64,000 nt of DNA. Origin: Leptolyngbya sp. FACHB-8 (lineage in GTDB: Bacteria; Cyanobacteriota; Cyanobacteriia; Elainellales; Elainellaceae). The stretch spans positions 23,624 to 87,623 of the forward strand of contig NZ_JACJOO010000080.1 of NCBI RefSeq assembly GCF_014695575.1. Direction: 5' to 3'. How positions within the stretch are numbered: position 1 is the stretch's first letter; each line of letters starts with the position of its first letter. Positions 28,780 to 39,511 of this stretch are shown here, piece by piece. The notes under the pieces are model-generated. The model saw only the letters and a list, made by a program, of their open reading frames with translations. It was not told the origin of the DNA and did not search any database. The position numbers were made by a program, and so were the translations under genes.

Positions 28780-30324
28780 ATGGTCAATTCCCTTAAGCGC
28801 CTGGTTCTGATGGTGCTGGTGGGGGTATGGATGTGGTGCAGTTTGCCCTTGACGGCGATCGCCCGCACCGAAACCGCCTCACCGACGCTCGACCTTCAGC
28901 CCTACATCGACCGAGTGTTGGATCGCATCAGCGAGTTTACCCTCGACAATGGCATGAAATTTATCGTCATGGAACGCCATCAAGCCCCTGTGGTGTCGTT
29001 CATGACCTACGTAAACGTGGGTGCTGCCTACGAGACGGAAGGCAAAACCGGGGCGGCGCACTTCCTGGAACACCTGGCATTTAAAGGAACACATCGTATC
29101 GGAACCACCAACTACGATGCAGAAAAGCGGCTATTCGAGCAGATGGATCAGGTGTTTGGCAAACTCCTGGATGCCCGAGCTAAGCAGCAAGAGTCTGAAG
29201 TGGCTCAGCTACAGACCGAATTTGATACCTTGCGCCAGCAGGCGGCCACCTATGTGAAGCAAAATGAGTTCGGGCAATTGGTTGAGCGCTCCGGGGGAGT
29301 TGGGTTGAACGCTACCACCTCCGCTGATGCCACCCGTTACTTCTATAGCTTCCCCTCCAACAAACTAGAGCTATGGATGTCGCTGGAATCTGAACGCTTT
29401 TTGGAACCCGTCTTTCGTGAATTTTACGAAGAGAAAGACGTGATTCTAGAAGAACGCCGGATGCGGACGGATAATTCTCCCATCGGCAAAATGATCGAAG
29501 CGTTTCTGGAAGCCGCATTTCCGGGCCACCCTTACGGTCGGCCTGTGATCGGCTATGCAGAAGACCTTGCGACGCTGACTCGAAAGGATATTGCAGACTT
29601 CTACAACACCTACTACACCCCCAATCGCATGGTGATGGCTGTGGTCGGTGATGTAGATACCCAGGCCGTGAAACGCATGGCTGAAACCTACTTCGGGCGG
29701 CTCAATCGAGAATCGCGAGCCCCGGATGTTGTGGCCGAGGCTCCCCAGCAAACTGCGCCCAGAGAAGTTGTGCTTAACCTCCAGAGTGAACCCTGGTATC
29801 TGGAAGGCTATCAGCGTCCCAGCCTTACAGACCCCACGGATGAGGTCTATTCGGTGATAACGTCTCTGTTGGTTGGAGGTCGCACTTCCCGCCTCTATCA
29901 AACGCTGGTGGAAACTGGCCTGGCTCTAAGTGTGGATGTGGCGAATAGCTTTCCGGGCGATCGCTACCCCAACGCCATGCTGCTCTATGCCCTCACGGGT
30001 CCCGGTCATACGATTGAAGAAGTTGCCACTGTTTTGGATCGGGAACTGGAACGGCTGAAGACCGAACCCGTCTCCGTGGAGGAGCTGGATCGCGTGAAGA
30101 CCCAGGTGCGCGTTGGTACCCTGCAAACGCTGTCCTCCAATCAGGGCATGGCGAGCCTGTTGCCTGAATACGAAGCCAAAACCGGGAGTTGGCGCAATTT
30201 ATTCGAAGATCTGAAAGCGCTGGAAGCTGTTGATGCTGCACAGGTACAGCAGGTGGCTCAACAGACCTTTGTACCGGAAAAATTAACTGTGGGTCGGCTC
30301 CTGTCCACCACAACACAGCCCTAG
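28780..30324 (+). CDS. M16-family zinc peptidase, catalytic member
   Basis: 514 residues from the ATG at 28780, which opens a Sec signal peptide (RLVLMVLVGVWMWCSLPLTAIA). The inverted zinc motif HxxEH is His94-Phe-Leu-Glu97-His98, with the third ligand region EERRMRTDN downstream. Fold: two M16 halves, C-terminal half from about residue 250 (DVDTQAVKRMAETYFGRL). Secreted processing peptidases of this type are common in cyanobacteria as tandem pairs. The upstream extension to 28711 would bury the signal peptide. The partner lacking the zinc site follows 170 bp downstream. Confidence 0.9.
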   Translation: MVNSLKRLVLMVLVGVWMWCSLPLTAIARTETASPTLDLQPYIDRVLDRISEFTLDNGMKFIVMERHQAPVVSFMTYVNVGAAYETEGKTGAAHFLEHLAFKGTHRIGTTNYDAEKRLFEQMDQVFGKLLDARAKQQESEVAQLQTEFDTLRQQAATYVKQNEFGQLVERSGGVGLNATTSADATRYFYSFPSNKLELWMSLESERFLEPVFREFYEEKDVILEERRMRTDNSPIGKMIEAFLEAAFPGHPYGRPVIGYAEDLATLTRKDIADFYNTYYTPNRMVMAVVGDVDTQAVKRMAETYFGRLNRESRAPDVVAEAPQQTAPREVVLNLQSEPWYLEGYQRPSLTDPTDEVYSVITSLLVGGRTSRLYQTLVETGLALSVDVANSFPGDRYPNAMLLYALTGPGHTIEEVATVLDRELERLKTEPVSVEELDRVKTQVRVGTLQTLSSNQGMASLLPEYEAKTGSWRNLFEDLKALEAVDAAQVQQVAQQTFVPEKLTVGRLLSTTTQP

Positions 30325-30497
30325 GTCAACGGGTTTTTTGTGCCAAGCGTACGAAAAACAACTGCTCTAACGCAGCCCTAGATTGAAGGTTCTTCTGTGG
30401 GCAAGATGCACAGAAAAATCCTTAAACACGATTTCGATTGAGGGGTTGTGACACCCATCGATCTTATCCAGCGACTTGAAAGGAGACTTTGACCCCT

Positions 30498-32015
30498 ATG
30501 TTGTGGGTACCGATACAGACAATTTTTTCCCGTCAGCGTGGGCTCGTCCCAGGGCGACGATTCTACAAACGCTCCCTGATGTTTTTTCTGGCAGGCTTGA
30601 TGGTTGCACTGATGGGGTTACCATCTCCAGTTCGAGCCAATGAAGCTCTGCACTACGACCAGATTCAGTTTCCCCCCTTGCCTGAGGTGACGCTGCCCGA
30701 CTACACCCGGTTCGAGCTGAGCAACGGCATGGTGGTGTATCTGGTGGAAGACCACGAATTGCCCCTGGTGAGCGGGTTTTCTACCATCCGTACGGGTGCT
30801 CGCCTGGAACCAGCGAACCAAACTGGTTTAGCCGCTATCATTGGCCAGGTGATGCGGATTGGCGGCAGTACGGCCCATCCCGGTGATGTGCTGAATCAAC
30901 TGTTAGAACAGCGGGCTGCGTACATTGAAACGGGCATTGATACCACCAGTGGATCGGTCAGCTTTAGCAGCCTGACTGAGGATCTGGATACCGTGTTCAC
31001 CCTGTTTGCCGAAGTGCTACGCCAACCTGCCTTTCCCCAGGACAAAATCGACCTGGCCAAAACCCAGTGGCAAGGCTCCATTGCCCGCCGTAACGATGAG
31101 CCTGATGGCATCGCCAGCCGTGAGTTTAATAAGCTGATCTACGGTCAAGAGAGCCCCTACGCTCGAACGGTGGAGTACGCCACGCTCAACGCGATTAGCC
31201 GCGATGATCTGGTGCGTTTTCACCAGCAATACTTCCACCCCGACAACATGATTCTGGGCATTCTGGGAGATTTTGACTCGGCGAAGATGCGATCGCTCAT
31301 TGAGACCACCTTCAATAACTGGCCCGCTTCGGCCCAGGCTAACCGTGCCCGCACGGAGCTACCCCCGGTTGCCCAGGCCCAAACGGGTGGTGTCTTCCTG
31401 GTTGATCAACCGCAGCTGACCCAAAGCTACATCCAGATCGGCCATCTGGGTGGACAGTTAGATAACCCAAGCCACGCAGCCATGTCGGTGCTGAACGAAG
31501 TGCTGAATGGCTTTGGGGGACGGTTGGTGAATGAGGTGCGATCGCGCCAGGGCTTAGCCTATGTGGTATATGCCTATTGGAGCCCGCGATTTGATTACCC
31601 TGGCCTATTTGTCGGTGGCGGGCAGACTCGTACCGATGCTACGGTTCCGTTCATCCAGGCGTTTATGTCTGAGGTTGAGAAAGTACGGGAGGAACCTGTG
31701 AGTGAGGCGGAGGTTGCTAGCGCCAAGGAAGCGGTACTGAATGCTTTTGTTTTCAACTTTCAGGAACCTTATCAAACGCTCTCCCGCCTGATCCGCTACG
31801 AGTACTACGGCTACCCCGATGATTTCATCTTCCGCTACCAGAAAGAAGTGGAAGCGATTACTCCTCAAGACGTTTTGGAAGCGGCCCAAAGTCAACTGAA
31901 GCCTGAGCAGTTGGTTACCCTCGTTGTCGGTAACGCGGCAGGAATTCAACCCTCCCTTTCTACCATTGCCCCCAATGGCAGAGTGACTCCGGTCGATATC
32001 ACAATTCCCCAGTAA
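30498..32015 (+). CDS. M16-family peptidase-like protein, non-catalytic partner
   Basis: 505 residues with signal peptide (LMFFLAGLMVALMGLPSPVRA). The position of HxxEH reads GLAAIIGQVMRIGG, so the zinc site is missing and the protein is probably the non-catalytic half of an M16B heterodimer with the preceding gene. The C-terminal M16 half is well kept (NEVRSRQGLAYVVYAYW). Start: ATG at 30498 or TTG at 30489; AAAGGAG lies 3 nt before the TTG and 12 nt before the ATG, so the choice is open. Confidence 0.88.
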   Translation: MLWVPIQTIFSRQRGLVPGRRFYKRSLMFFLAGLMVALMGLPSPVRANEALHYDQIQFPPLPEVTLPDYTRFELSNGMVVYLVEDHELPLVSGFSTIRTGARLEPANQTGLAAIIGQVMRIGGSTAHPGDVLNQLLEQRAAYIETGIDTTSGSVSFSSLTEDLDTVFTLFAEVLRQPAFPQDKIDLAKTQWQGSIARRNDEPDGIASREFNKLIYGQESPYARTVEYATLNAISRDDLVRFHQQYFHPDNMILGILGDFDSAKMRSLIETTFNNWPASAQANRARTELPPVAQAQTGGVFLVDQPQLTQSYIQIGHLGGQLDNPSHAAMSVLNEVLNGFGGRLVNEVRSRQGLAYVVYAYWSPRFDYPGLFVGGGQTRTDATVPFIQAFMSEVEKVREEPVSEAEVASAKEAVLNAFVFNFQEPYQTLSRLIRYEYYGYPDDFIFRYQKEVEAITPQDVLEAAQSQLKPEQLVTLVVGNAAGIQPSLSTIAPNGRVTPVDITIPQ

Positions 32016-32035
32016 CGTTTCGCTTTACTATCGCG

Positions 32036-32084
32036 ATTGAATAAAGAGAGGGGGGTGCTAAGCACCCCCCTCTCTTTATTCAAT
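32036..32084. terminator. 49-bp palindrome between convergent genes
   Basis: Perfect arms ATTGAATAAAGAGAGGGGGG TGC and complement with TAAGC apex. It overlaps the stop codon of the minus-strand ADP-ribosylglycohydrolase and lies 20 bp past the M16 stop; a bidirectional terminator is likely. Confidence 0.75.
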
Positions 32085-32991
32085 CAATCCAAGAGGGTAG
32101 CGGTTCACAGGCATTTTTCCACTCCATGGGAATTTCAGCTTGCCCGGTATAGCACGCCACGATGCCCCCGACTATCGCACAAGTTGTATCTACATCACCT
32201 AACCCTTTTACCGTCAGCCATAGGGCTTCTTCATAATTCCCTAGCTGCTGGCTTGCACACCATAGTGTGTATGGAACCGTATCCTGCGCCGAAATCTTAG
32301 AGCCACTGCCCAATTTTGCCGCAACGCGGTAAACCGACATCCCCGGTTCAAACTCGCATGCCCGCGCAACCTTTGAGGCTACCTCGCTCGGTGGGATAAG
32401 GGGCAATACCAGGGTGAGAAACTCGCGGGGTATTGGGGGTGGACTTCCACACAACTGAGTTGCATAAGCTGCAGCCACTGCAACGGCGATCGCTCCCGCT
32501 ACGGCTTCTGGATGGGTGTGTGTGGTGAGCGCTGATGCCCGAGCTTGCTCCACAACAGCCGACAAATCAGCCGAAAAAAAAGCACCAAGCGGAGCGACTC
32601 GCATTGCCGCACCATTACCGTAAGAGCCTTGCCCACCAAATTGAGTCTTGGCTGCCTGTACCAAGTCTGCTCCACAGGCTGTTTCACGCAACAAGCGATT
32701 CAGCGCCGGGCCGTAATCACGGCTTGGGTTATAACGCTCAAGAAAATCTTGAGCCAGACGATTGGGCTCAATATGGCCATCCTGTCGAAGCACTGAATAA
32801 ATCGAAAGAGCCATGTTGGTATCATCGGTCCAGGACCAGGGCCTGGGCGGAAGAATACGATTTTCAGCGGGTGATTCGTACTGCGCCAAAAGCCGAAAAA
32901 ACTGATCACCAAAAGCATCACCAACCGCTAATCCGACTAGCGAGTTATAAGCTGCGTCAAGTGATTGAGAGGCAGAATTGGGGTGTGACAT
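32080..32991 (-). CDS. ADP-ribosylglycohydrolase family protein
   Basis: 303 residues, DraG/ARH fold. The two metal motifs are seen: PWSWTDDTNMAL near residue 50-60 and GLGDVDTTCAIVGGI near 265-278, plus GSYGNGAAMRVAPLGAFF. Family members remove ADP-ribose from arginine or other groups (DraG reactivates nitrogenase reductase), but no nif gene is near, and many cyanobacterial members have unknown targets. The last codons WID-stop lie inside the 32036-32084 palindrome. Confidence 0.9.
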   Translation of the reverse strand: MSHPNSASQSLDAAYNSLVGLAVGDAFGDQFFRLLAQYESPAENRILPPRPWSWTDDTNMALSIYSVLRQDGHIEPNRLAQDFLERYNPSRDYGPALNRLLRETACGADLVQAAKTQFGGQGSYGNGAAMRVAPLGAFFSADLSAVVEQARASALTTHTHPEAVAGAIAVAVAAAYATQLCGSPPPIPREFLTLVLPLIPPSEVASKVARACEFEPGMSVYRVAAKLGSGSKISAQDTVPYTLWCASQQLGNYEEALWLTVKGLGDVDTTCAIVGGIVACYTGQAEIPMEWKNACEPLPSWID

Positions 32992-33022
32992 GTCTTACCT
33001 TGTGAGGCTCACTTCGAGCCTT

Positions 33023-33301
33023 TTACGGGGCGAGGTTGAAGTAAGGTTCTCCCTGAAATACCATCCTTGCCTGCTGGGTTAGTTCCTTCCAGGTTTCGTC
33101 ATCGACCTGATACCGAATTTCCAGCCGACGGACGCCTGCGCGTGAGGTATTTTCATCAAATTCACAAACTAAGGAGATTTCTGGGAAACAATATCCCCAT
33201 TTTTTGGAAAAAAGGCGCGGCAAAGCCGCGCCTTTTTTCCAAAAAATGGGGAAGTTCTTTTCTGGAAATCTCCTAACATCGACGATGGGTTTCTCGTTCA
33301 T
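33023..33301 (-). CDS. Small reading frame carrying a family E element
   Basis: 92 codons. Residues about 10-43 are the translation of the family E element (33170-33276), including its hairpin arms, so they are not native sequence. The likely original product is the C-terminal part, LVCEFDENTSRAGVRRLEIR onward (49 residues). Removing the element and one TAA copy joins GATG to TTAGTTTG and gives ATG-TTA-GTT, that is, a start codon directly before this part. So the insertion either sits between start codon and second codon or has joined an upstream ATG to the gene. No family recognised. Whether the fused 92-residue form is made is unknown. Confidence 0.5.
   Translation of the reverse strand: MNEKPIVDVRRFPEKNFPIFWKKGAALPRLFSKKWGYCFPEISLVCEFDENTSRAGVRRLEIRYQVDDETWKELTQQARMVFQGEPYFNLAP
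33170..33276. mobile_element. Family E element, copy 2, inside a reading frame
   Basis: 107 bp including TAA on each side; ends GGAGATTTCTGG and CTGGAAATCTCC as in copy 1; perfect hairpin CCCCATTTTTTGGAAAAAAG and complement around GCGCGGCAAAGCCGCGC. Net insertion of 104 bp shifts the frame of the host sequence. Confidence 0.82.
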
Positions 33302-33331
33302 AGCGTTCCTAGTGATTACGAACTTGCTTGA

Positions 33332-33378
33332 AAATAAAACCGAGAGAGTGGGCGAAGCCCACTCTCTCGGTTTTATTT
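33332..33378. repeat. 47-bp perfect palindrome
   Basis: AAATAAAACCGAGAGAGTGGG and complement around CGAAG; apex GGGCGAAGCCC. Confidence 0.88.
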
Positions 33379-33381
33379 ATT

Positions 33382-33448
33382 TAATATGTAATTCTCTTTG
33401 TGAGGGCATCGGTACAGCAACATCTTTACAAAGAGAATTACATATTAC
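33382..33448. repeat. Hairpin upstream of VOC gene
   Basis: Arms TAATATGTAATTCTCTTTGT and complement, with a 25-nt unpaired centre. Adjacent to the previous palindrome; it occupies the promoter side of the VOC gene. Confidence 0.8.
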
Positions 33449-33451
33449 TGA

Positions 33452-33874
<423 letters not shown>

Positions 33875-33939
33875 AAACATATGGCACATTGTGCTGTGTA
33901 TCCTGATGTATCAAGTAACTGGATTGAACGAAGAGGATT

Positions 33940-34033
33940 TATTGAACCTGAGTTCGGGTTAAAGGCGTTTTCGGGCGCCGTACGCTGCACTCAAAAACGC
34001 CCATCTAGGCTTATCCCGTAATCGGGTTATTGA
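33940..34033. mobile_element. Family B element, copy 4 (short form) with 6-bp target duplication
   Basis: Element 33946-34027 (82 bp), left end ACCTGAGTTCGGG, right end CCCGTAATCGGGT, one hairpin only. Exact TATTGA on both sides (33940-33945 and 34028-34033). The right copy forms part of the last codons of the small minus-strand ORF; its TAA stop is preserved exactly. Confidence 0.85.
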
Positions 34034-34137
34034 GATAAAAATCCAGCTAGCAGAAGGGGCACCAGCAGTAGGGCTGCAATGATGACCAGTAGCGTACCAG
34101 GCTCGATTTTGATGAGGTTTTTATCAGGCTCAGCCAT
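34027..34137 (-). CDS. 36-residue single-helix membrane peptide
   Basis: Short frame starting MAEPDKNLIKIEPG, followed by one strong membrane helix (TLLVIIAALLLVPLLLAGF) and ending LSQ. A polar N terminus plus one helix is the pattern of the small subunits of cyanobacterial photosynthetic and NDH complexes, but I cannot match it to a known subunit. No Shine-Dalgarno. A family B element was inserted right at the stop codon without changing the encoded C terminus, which is at least consistent with selection to keep it. Confidence 0.5.
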   Translation of the reverse strand: MAEPDKNLIKIEPGTLLVIIAALLLVPLLLAGFLSQ

Positions 34138-34262
34138 ATCAAATCGTTGCTGTAATATTGAGTCCACCGATTCTATACCATTCGCTGAGTTGGGATAATT
34201 CCGTCTAGGGCAGATTTTTTCGGTAGTTTTTGCAGCGAATCAGCTTCAACTTCTATTTGCTG

Positions 34263-34312
34263 AAACCCTTATGTTAGGGAGGTTGCATGCAACCTCCCTA
34301 ACATAAGGGTTT
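34263..34312. repeat. 50-bp palindrome
   Basis: Arms AAACCCTTATGTTAGGGAGG TTGCA and complement, self-complementary through the TGCA centre. Confidence 0.85.
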
Positions 34313-34430
34313 TGATGAATCAGCCATTAAATATCACTGGCTTTTTTCTTAATAATCCGGGAATTTTTCACACACTGCTCCCTCGAAATCGCGATAATCG
34401 AAGCGATTGAAACCTATCTAAGCAGAGTAG

Positions 34431-35552
<1,122 letters not shown>

Positions 35553-35566
35553 GTAAGGTCGCTTTT

Positions 35567-35592
35567 TCGGGCGCTTAGCGCCCGAAAACTGA
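35567..35592. repeat. Hairpin between frmA and fghA
   Basis: TTTTCGGGCGC-TTA-GCGCCCGAAAA stem; resembles the left hairpin of family B and may be a remnant. Confidence 0.65.
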
Positions 35593-35690
35593 ACTTTGAG
35601 TAGGTGCCAAGCCTTCCTATACGGAAACTGCTATGGCCCACCGTAAAAGGTTCTATTCGCTCTTATCACTCGTTCCCTGTTGAAAACGCT

Positions 35691-36542
35691 ATGGATTCAC
35701 TCACCTTGCACAGTCAACATGCCTGCTTTGGCGGCACCGTTGGTTTTTATTCTCACGCCTCTGAGCAGTGTCGCTGCGATATGCGGTTCTCGGTTTATAT
35801 TCCACCCCATGCAAAATTAGCCCCCGTTCCGGTGCTGTATTTCCTATCCGGGCTGACCTGCACAGAGGAAAATTTCATGGTGAAAGCGGGGGCTCAGCAG
35901 TATGCGGCAGAAGCGGGGTTAATGCTGGTGGTACCCGATACCAGCCCCCGAGGTGACCATGTCCCCGACGAAGAGGAATCCTGGGATTTTGGCCAGGGAG
36001 CCGGGTTCTATGTGGATGCCACAGAAAGCCCCTGGAATGCTAACTACCGCATGTATAGCTATGTCACCGAAGAATTACCTCAACTGATTGAAGCTAACTT
36101 TTCGGTGAGGGGCGATCGCGCTGGCATTTTCGGCCACTCTATGGGAGGCCATGGTGCGCTGGTCTGCGGTCTACGAAATCCCGATCGCTACCGTTCTATC
36201 TCCGCTTTCGCCCCCATCTCTGCCCCCTCTCAATGTCCCTGGGGGCAAAAAGCGCTGAGTCGCTACCTGGGCGAGAACCACGACGCCTGGAAACTTTATG
36301 ATGCGACCGAATTGGTGAAAAGCTATGCGAATGGCGATCGCCCCATCCTCGTAGATCAGGGAAGTACCGACCCCTTCCTGGGCCAAAATCAACTCTTGCC
36401 CGAAGTTCTTGCAGCGGCTTGTAAACAGGCAGGTCAACCTCTGCAACTGCGGATGCAGGAGGGATATGACCACGGTTATTACTTTATTTCCACGTTTATG
36501 GCCGATCATATTCGGCACCATGCGAGTGCCCTACTGGCTTGA
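35691..36542 (+). CDS. fghA: S-formylglutathione hydrolase
   Basis: 283 residues from the ATG at 35691, the family length; the reading frame extends 29 codons upstream without similarity. Alpha/beta-hydrolase of the esterase D type: oxyanion region [17 protein letters not shown], nucleophile Ser in [10 protein letters not shown], catalytic Asp around QGSTDPFL and His in GYDHGYYFI. Hydrolyses S-formylglutathione to formate and glutathione, the second step after frmA. Confidence 0.94.
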   Translation: MDSLTLHSQHACFGGTVGFYSHASEQCRCDMRFSVYIPPHAKLAPVPVLYFLSGLTCTEENFMVKAGAQQYAAEAGLMLVVPDTSPRGDHVPDEEESWDFGQGAGFYVDATESPWNANYRMYSYVTEELPQLIEANFSVRGDRAGIFGHSMGGHGALVCGLRNPDRYRSISAFAPISAPSQCPWGQKALSRYLGENHDAWKLYDATELVKSYANGDRPILVDQGSTDPFLGQNQLLPEVLAAACKQAGQPLQLRMQEGYDHGYYFISTFMADHIRHHASALLA

Positions 36543-37110
36543 TTACCCATAGGAAAACCTAAAAAGAACTGAGGGCAGCTATTGAATCTGAGTTCGGGTT
36601 AAGGGTGTTTTCGAGTGCAGCGTAACGCTGCACTCGAAAACACCCATTTTGGCGTGTGTGAAGCACACGCCAAAATGGGCACTTCAACTTATCTCGAACT
36701 TAGGTTGTAGAGAATTGTTTTAATACTCTATGAAAAGGCCGATGATCATCAATTTCTTTAAGGGTAAGGATTGGATCATTTGCTGGTAAAAAATCTTTAC
36801 ATCGCGTCGTAGGCTAGTAAAATATACCTATCGACTTCAAGGAGCCTCAAAACTCAAGCGGTTGTTGTGTTAGATAGACACGCTCCAGCGTGGACTTGTG
36901 AATGGCCGCTTGATACTTACGTTCATCTCGTTTCTTCAGCTCTCCTCTACGGCCGAGTCTGATAAACGTTCGAATCACGCCATTCCAGGAGCGGTGTTTC
37001 GTTGACTTAGAGGATCGGTGATGGAGCAATCGCCACAGCCTCACCCAGCAAACACGGGCTTCTCGCAACATCCACTGACCTTACCTGACACAGGAACCAA
37101 CCTAATCGTT
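36543..37110. other. Intergenic region upstream of ndhD
   Basis: 568 bp with a family B element (36586-36705). The rest should contain the ndhD promoter; the frame opens at 37018 but the first 31 codons are probably leader. Confidence 0.5.
36586..36705. mobile_element. Family B element, copy 2
   Basis: 120 bp, ends ATCTGAGTTCGGG and CTCGAACTTAGGT, two hairpins (apices GCGTAACGC and GTGTGAAGCAC). Flanks TATTGA and TGTAGA match in four of six positions, so the target duplication is decayed. Confidence 0.78.
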
Positions 37111-38787
37111 ATGACTCTTGCTCACTTTCCCTGGCTCACCACCATCACACTCCTCCCGCTGGTGGCCGCTTTCCTCATCCCCATCCTGCCCGACAAATCT
37201 GGTAAGGTGACCCGCTGGTTCGCACTCAGCGTAGCCAGTGTAGACTTTGCCCTCATGTGCTACGCCTTCTGGGAAAACTACGACCCCCAGGCAACCTCCT
37301 TCCAGATGGTCGAGCGGTTCAACTGGATTCCGCAGTTAGGCCTGAGTTGGTCCCTGGCTGTAGACGGCCTCTCCATGCCCCTGGTACTGTTGGCAGGTTT
37401 CGTTACCACCCTGTCTATCCTCTCTGCCTGGCAGGTAGATCGCAAACCTAAGCTGTTCTACTTCTTAATGCTGGTGCTGTATGCGGCCCAGATTGGGGTA
37501 TTTGCCGCTACAGATATCATCCTATTCTTCGTGATGTGGGAACTGGAACTGGTTCCCGTCTATTTGTTAGTTTCTATTTGGGGTGGTCAGCGTCGCCACT
37601 ACGCTGCAACCAAGTTCCTGATTTATACTGCTGCGGCCTCTGTCTTTATCCTCGTCGCTGGTCTGGGTCTCGCCTTTTACGGTAATGGCCCCATTACCTT
37701 TGACATGGCTGAGCTGGCCATGCGCCAATTCCCCCTCGCTTTGGAACTGTTCCTCTATGCGGGTCTTCTGATTTCCTTCGGCGTTAAGCTGGCTATCTTT
37801 CCCCTCCATACCTGGTTGCCTGATGCTCACGGTGAAGCGTCTGCCCCAGTTTCGATGATTCTGGCGGGTGTGTTGCTGAAGATGGGTGGCTACGGCTTGA
37901 TTCGCCTCAACATGGAACTCCTGCCCCACGCCCACGTTTACTTTGCGCCGATTCTGGTTGTCCTGGGTGTGGTTAACATCATCTACGGGGGCTTCAACTC
38001 CTTCGGCCAGTCCAACATGAAGCGCCGTCTGGCGTACTCCTCGGTCTCCCACATGGGCTTTGTATTGCTGGGAATTGCATCCTTCACCGACATTGGGGTG
38101 AACGGCGCAATGCTACAGATGATTTCCCACGGGTTGATTGCCTCGGTTCTGTTCTTCCTGGTAGGGGTTACTTACGATCGCACCCACAGCCTCAACATGA
38201 ATGCTCTGGGTGGCATTGGTCAGGCGATGCCCAAGACCTTTGCTCTGTTCACCGCAGGTTCCATGGCCTCCCTGGCCCTCCCTGGCATGAGCGGCTTCGC
38301 TGGAGAACTGAGTGTCTTCCTGGGCATGAGCACCAGCGACCTCTACACCTCTCCCTTCCGTACTGTTGCTGTTTTCCTGGCCGCTGTTGGGGTTATCATC
38401 ACCCCCATCTACATGCTTTCCATGCTGCGTCAGGTGTTCTTCAACTCGGGTTCTGCTCCGGTTTGTGAAGTGGGCAACACCCAAGTTACGCCCGAGAATC
38501 AAAGCGGTGTAGATGCGGTGTGCTTCGGTACCAACTGCGAATTACCCGATGAATCTCGCTTCGATGATGTACGTCCTCGTGAACTGTTCATCGCCTTCTC
38601 ATTCCTCGCATTGATTATTGCGATCGGGATTTATCCCAAACTGGCGACACAAACCTACGATGCAACCACCGTTGCTATCAATGCTCAAGCCCGTGCAGCT
38701 CATGTTGAAGTAGCCCAGAGCCAACCAAAGGTTTATGCGAAAGCCTGGTCGCTACCGGCTGCTCCTGAAGTTGCATCAGCTCTATAG
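37111..38787 (+). CDS. ndhD: NAD(P)H-quinone oxidoreductase subunit 4 (NdhD)
   Basis: 558 residues, about 14 membrane helices, antiporter-like subunit of the cyanobacterial NDH-1 complex in the thylakoid membrane. Family blocks: [21 protein letters not shown] with the essential Glu, [40 protein letters not shown] with the proton-path Lys, and [17 protein letters not shown]. Start at ATG 37111 ([11 protein letters not shown]) matches the family start; ATG 37021 and GTG 37018 would add a soluble 30-residue leader. Standing alone, without ndhF, it could belong to the NDH-1L (D1/D2) or a CO2-uptake type; a tree would decide. Confidence 0.93.
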   Translation: MTLAHFPWLTTITLLPLVAAFLIPILPDKSGKVTRWFALSVASVDFALMCYAFWENYDPQATSFQMVERFNWIPQLGLSWSLAVDGLSMPLVLLAGFVTTLSILSAWQVDRKPKLFYFLMLVLYAAQIGVFAATDIILFFVMWELELVPVYLLVSIWGGQRRHYAATKFLIYTAAASVFILVAGLGLAFYGNGPITFDMAELAMRQFPLALELFLYAGLLISFGVKLAIFPLHTWLPDAHGEASAPVSMILAGVLLKMGGYGLIRLNMELLPHAHVYFAPILVVLGVVNIIYGGFNSFGQSNMKRRLAYSSVSHMGFVLLGIASFTDIGVNGAMLQMISHGLIASVLFFLVGVTYDRTHSLNMNALGGIGQAMPKTFALFTAGSMASLALPGMSGFAGELSVFLGMSTSDLYTSPFRTVAVFLAAVGVIITPIYMLSMLRQVFFNSGSAPVCEVGNTQVTPENQSGVDAVCFGTNCELPDESRFDDVRPRELFIAFSFLALIIAIGIYPKLATQTYDATTVAINAQARAAHVEVAQSQPKVYAKAWSLPAAPEVASAL

Positions 38788-38824
38788 GGAAACGTTCGAC
38801 TGATAGAATCTGATCAGTCAGTTT

Positions 38825-38851
38825 GAAGCCCAGTGCAATGCACTGGGCTTC
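38825..38851 (+). terminator. ndhD terminator hairpin
   Basis: GAAGCCCAGTGC-AAT-GCACTGGGCTTC stem 37 bp after the stop; the following T content is modest. Confidence 0.6.
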
Positions 38852-38963
38852 ATTCGTATATTTCCTGTGCGAATCGTTGAGCGCTTTTGTCGCTCGACAA
38901 TTCATACAGAATCCGGATGGTAAAGTAGCACTATTTTAAGCTTCCTTCAATCATGCTTAATCG

Positions 38964-39511
38964 CTAGGTGTAGGGCTTATCCACGGCAAGAGATTGAGGA
39001 GTGGGAAACCCATAGACAGAGGATGCAGCCCCTTCTGTGCTGAGAAGGGATGTGTAGAGGGGGCGATAGTTGCTATCTTCTACGGTCAAAACTGCTGGGG
39101 TTGTGGTAGACAGGCCACAAGGTACATAACCCCTACTGTTGGGTTTTCAGAGGTGGTAAAGCCACCGTTGGGAGGAACCGGAGCCGTCGAGGGGATAGAG
39201 GTTTCTGCACAGGTTCCGTGGCTACCGCCCCCCTCCGTCTTGTCTGGCGGGTTACCACCCGGAGTGTAGGCAAGAGTTTGGTATTGCTCAGCAGGAGAAA
39301 TAGCACGGCTACCGCCCCCTTTACTGGTGTTGACAGGATTGCCTCCAGGTTGATAACGGGGAGACTGGCTTTCTTCAGAAATGGTTGATTCTGAGGAGGG
39401 AAGGAAGATCGCTGGATGTCCTGCTGCCCAGGTGATGGAAACGAGAGGAACGAACGTGAGCACCCCGGTCAATAGGGGTTGAATCCAGATTGCGCGAATC
39501 CAGTTCATCAT
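38964..39511 (-). pseudogene. DUF928 gene, frameshifted
   Basis: Starts with ATG at 39509-39511, overlapping the stop of the CHASE2 frame (ATGA). The first frame gives a signal peptide (WIRAIWIQPLLTGVLTFVPLVSITWA), two GGNP...GGGS motifs and the DUF928 block GGFTTSENPTVGV, then goes out of phase near 39100-39125 and stops (QPQQF-stop at 39086). The continuation typical of the family lies in another frame: TTPAVLTVEDSNYRPLYTSL to LAVDKPYT-stop at 38964, short of the expected C terminus. So the gene looks broken by at least one frameshift and truncated. DUF928 proteins often follow CHASE2 kinase genes in cyanobacteria. Confidence 0.65.

Noticed and set aside
38825..38851. tRNA-like stem near ndhD
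   Set aside because: Only one stem-loop, no T-loop or anticodon arm; simple terminator hairpin.
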